A stretch of 64,000 bases of DNA from Hippasteria phrygiana (lineage: Eukaryota; Echinodermata; Asteroidea; Valvatida; Goniasteridae). Made by a program: the position numbers and the translations under genes. The stretch's first letter is position 1, and the number at the start of each line of letters is the position of its first letter. The notes beneath the pieces are model-generated. The model saw nothing but the letters and a program-made list of their open reading frames with translations, searched no databases and was not told the origin of the DNA. Shown one piece after another: positions 63,158-64,000 of the stretch. Location of the stretch: assembly GCA_037893225.1 (NCBI GenBank), contig JAZGUH010000023.1, forward strand, positions 693,250 through 757,249, given 5' to 3'.

Positions 63158-63311
63158 TACCAGAGGTGATTGGCCTACACACCCCAGCGTGCCAAATTTT
63201 CGACACCCGACAATGGTTTTTTTTTTTTTTTCTCAGCCCAAGGGGGGGGGGGGGGGGGGGTGGGGGGGGGTTTAAACCCCCAAAACCCCCCCCCCGTAGA
63301 TCCGCCACTGG
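63101..63311. mobile_element. hAT-like MITE with very long G runs
   Basis: CAGGGGCGGATCTAGG at the left and TAGATCCGCCACTG at the right are inverted. The interior is mostly homopolymer: about 30 G near 63126-63155 and another near 63242-63270, with C runs complementing them. Inserted at the edge of the piggyBac-like MITE. Homopolymer lengths are likely to be imprecise in any assembly. Confidence 0.7.
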
Positions 63312-64000
63312 CCCGTTAAGATTACCTAAACATTGAGAACACATATACTCACAACCTTCCCCGCCTTGGAGTCATCGTCCCTTGATGACTCTTGTGTGCG
63401 TTGCCAACAAATAAAAGGTCAAACAACATTCTCAAACGCACAATGGATCAAACTGAGCTAGAAGTCTAGATAAAATGACTTTACGTAGTGAAATTTTGAA
63501 CATTTTGAAATTTCCGCTCTACATTGCAGTTCACCCCGTATCACAAAAATACGTGGCCCTTACGGCGAGGCTTTACGTGAAAGTGTGACTGCAGCATAAA
63601 GCATAGTAAATGTTGTGGCGCCATCTTCTGTTGATCCGTGTCGAGAAAACGAAACTGGCACAAGAAAAACAAAAGCCTTTGCTTTTTTTTCTTTCTAAAA
63701 CACCAGCACATATTAGCAAACCACCATGACCACATTACTGATGACCATTAATCCCTGATAGGAGTGTCCGAACACTTCTGTAAGTTGGGGAAGGGATTAA
63801 AGTAGTACCAGTGCCGGCCCGCTGCTGCCCCATGCTATGTTTTTCTTGTGCTGAACTGCCAATTATTGGGGGGGGGGGGGGGAAGAGGGGAAGATTTCCC
63901 CCCTGGCACCCCCACCAGATAAGCCATGCATTAAACATCAAGTTCCACCAAATTATGTTACCCCCAAATTATTCCATGTGATGATTTTGTGCAGCAGTGA
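63312..64000. other. No gene recognised
   Basis: AT-rich. A poly-G run lies near 63867-63882. No splice-supported exon was recognised up to the window end. Confidence 0.4.

Noticed and set aside
1..64000. CRISPR array, prokaryotic operon or phage features
   Set aside because: No spaced direct repeats of CRISPR type, no ribosome-binding-site-led gene runs; introns and transposons show an animal genome.

Overview
The window is animal nuclear DNA: spliced genes with GT-AG introns, non-LTR (LINE) and Penelope-like retroelement remnants, a tRNA-derived SINE, and many DNA-transposon derivatives (MITEs and foldback elements). Element types and gene content fit a marine invertebrate, possibly an ambulacrarian/echinoderm-like deuterostome. 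That is inference; nothing here fixes the species. Most of the sequence is transposon-derived or featureless intergenic/intronic DNA. Most short open frames are not genes.

Three protein-coding loci are well supported. (1) A minus-strand gene starts at 22864 and runs left to at least 13476. Its first four coding exons join in phase and encode an N-terminal domain like that of the mitotic spindle protein NuMA; three further candidate exons look like the end of the coiled coil and the start of the tail. (2) A five-exon minus-strand gene (38479 to 35455, about 793 codons) encodes two Cys/His finger-like segments, a Crypton-like tyrosine-recombinase catalytic region and an acidic, Ser-rich tail built from a duplicated exon pair. 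(3) An apparently single-exon class A GPCR lies on the minus strand (47583 to 46381). A NuMA-like coiled-coil exon on the plus strand at 62690 has a broken paralogue at 55.86 kb. A damaged plus-strand coiled-coil fragment lies at 13.8 kb.

Layout: 0-6 kb holds a LINE tail and small MITEs; 6.4-8.7 kb is a 2.36-kb palindromic element with another element nested in one arm; 11.7-12.8 kb is a near-perfect palindrome of Penelope-like GIY-YIG sequence with a complete hammerhead ribozyme in each arm; 13.5-22.9 kb is the NuMA-like gene, its introns loaded with MITEs and foldbacks; 27.8-32.4 kb has a motif-rich MITE and a 4.1-kb foldback element with tandem arrays and a nested Penelope-like element; 33.9-34.9 kb holds MITEs; 35.4-38.5 kb is the recombinase-like gene; 39-40 kb holds a minisatellite and MITEs; 42.1-45.3 kb is another foldback invaded by a SINE dimer; 46.4-47.6 kb is the GPCR; 49.9-51.1 kb holds a hairpin MITE, a possible Crypton-type N-terminus and retroelement debris; 55.7-56.9 kb is a duplicated exon region invaded by MITEs; 58.6-59.8 kb is a broken LINE; 60.2-63.3 kb holds candidate exons and nested MITEs.

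The most notable items are the paired hammerhead ribozymes in the head-to-head GIY-YIG palindrome, the recombinase-derived gene with a duplicated exon pair, and the NuMA-like gene that apparently lacks most of its rod in this window. All alignments to known families are from recognition, not database searches.
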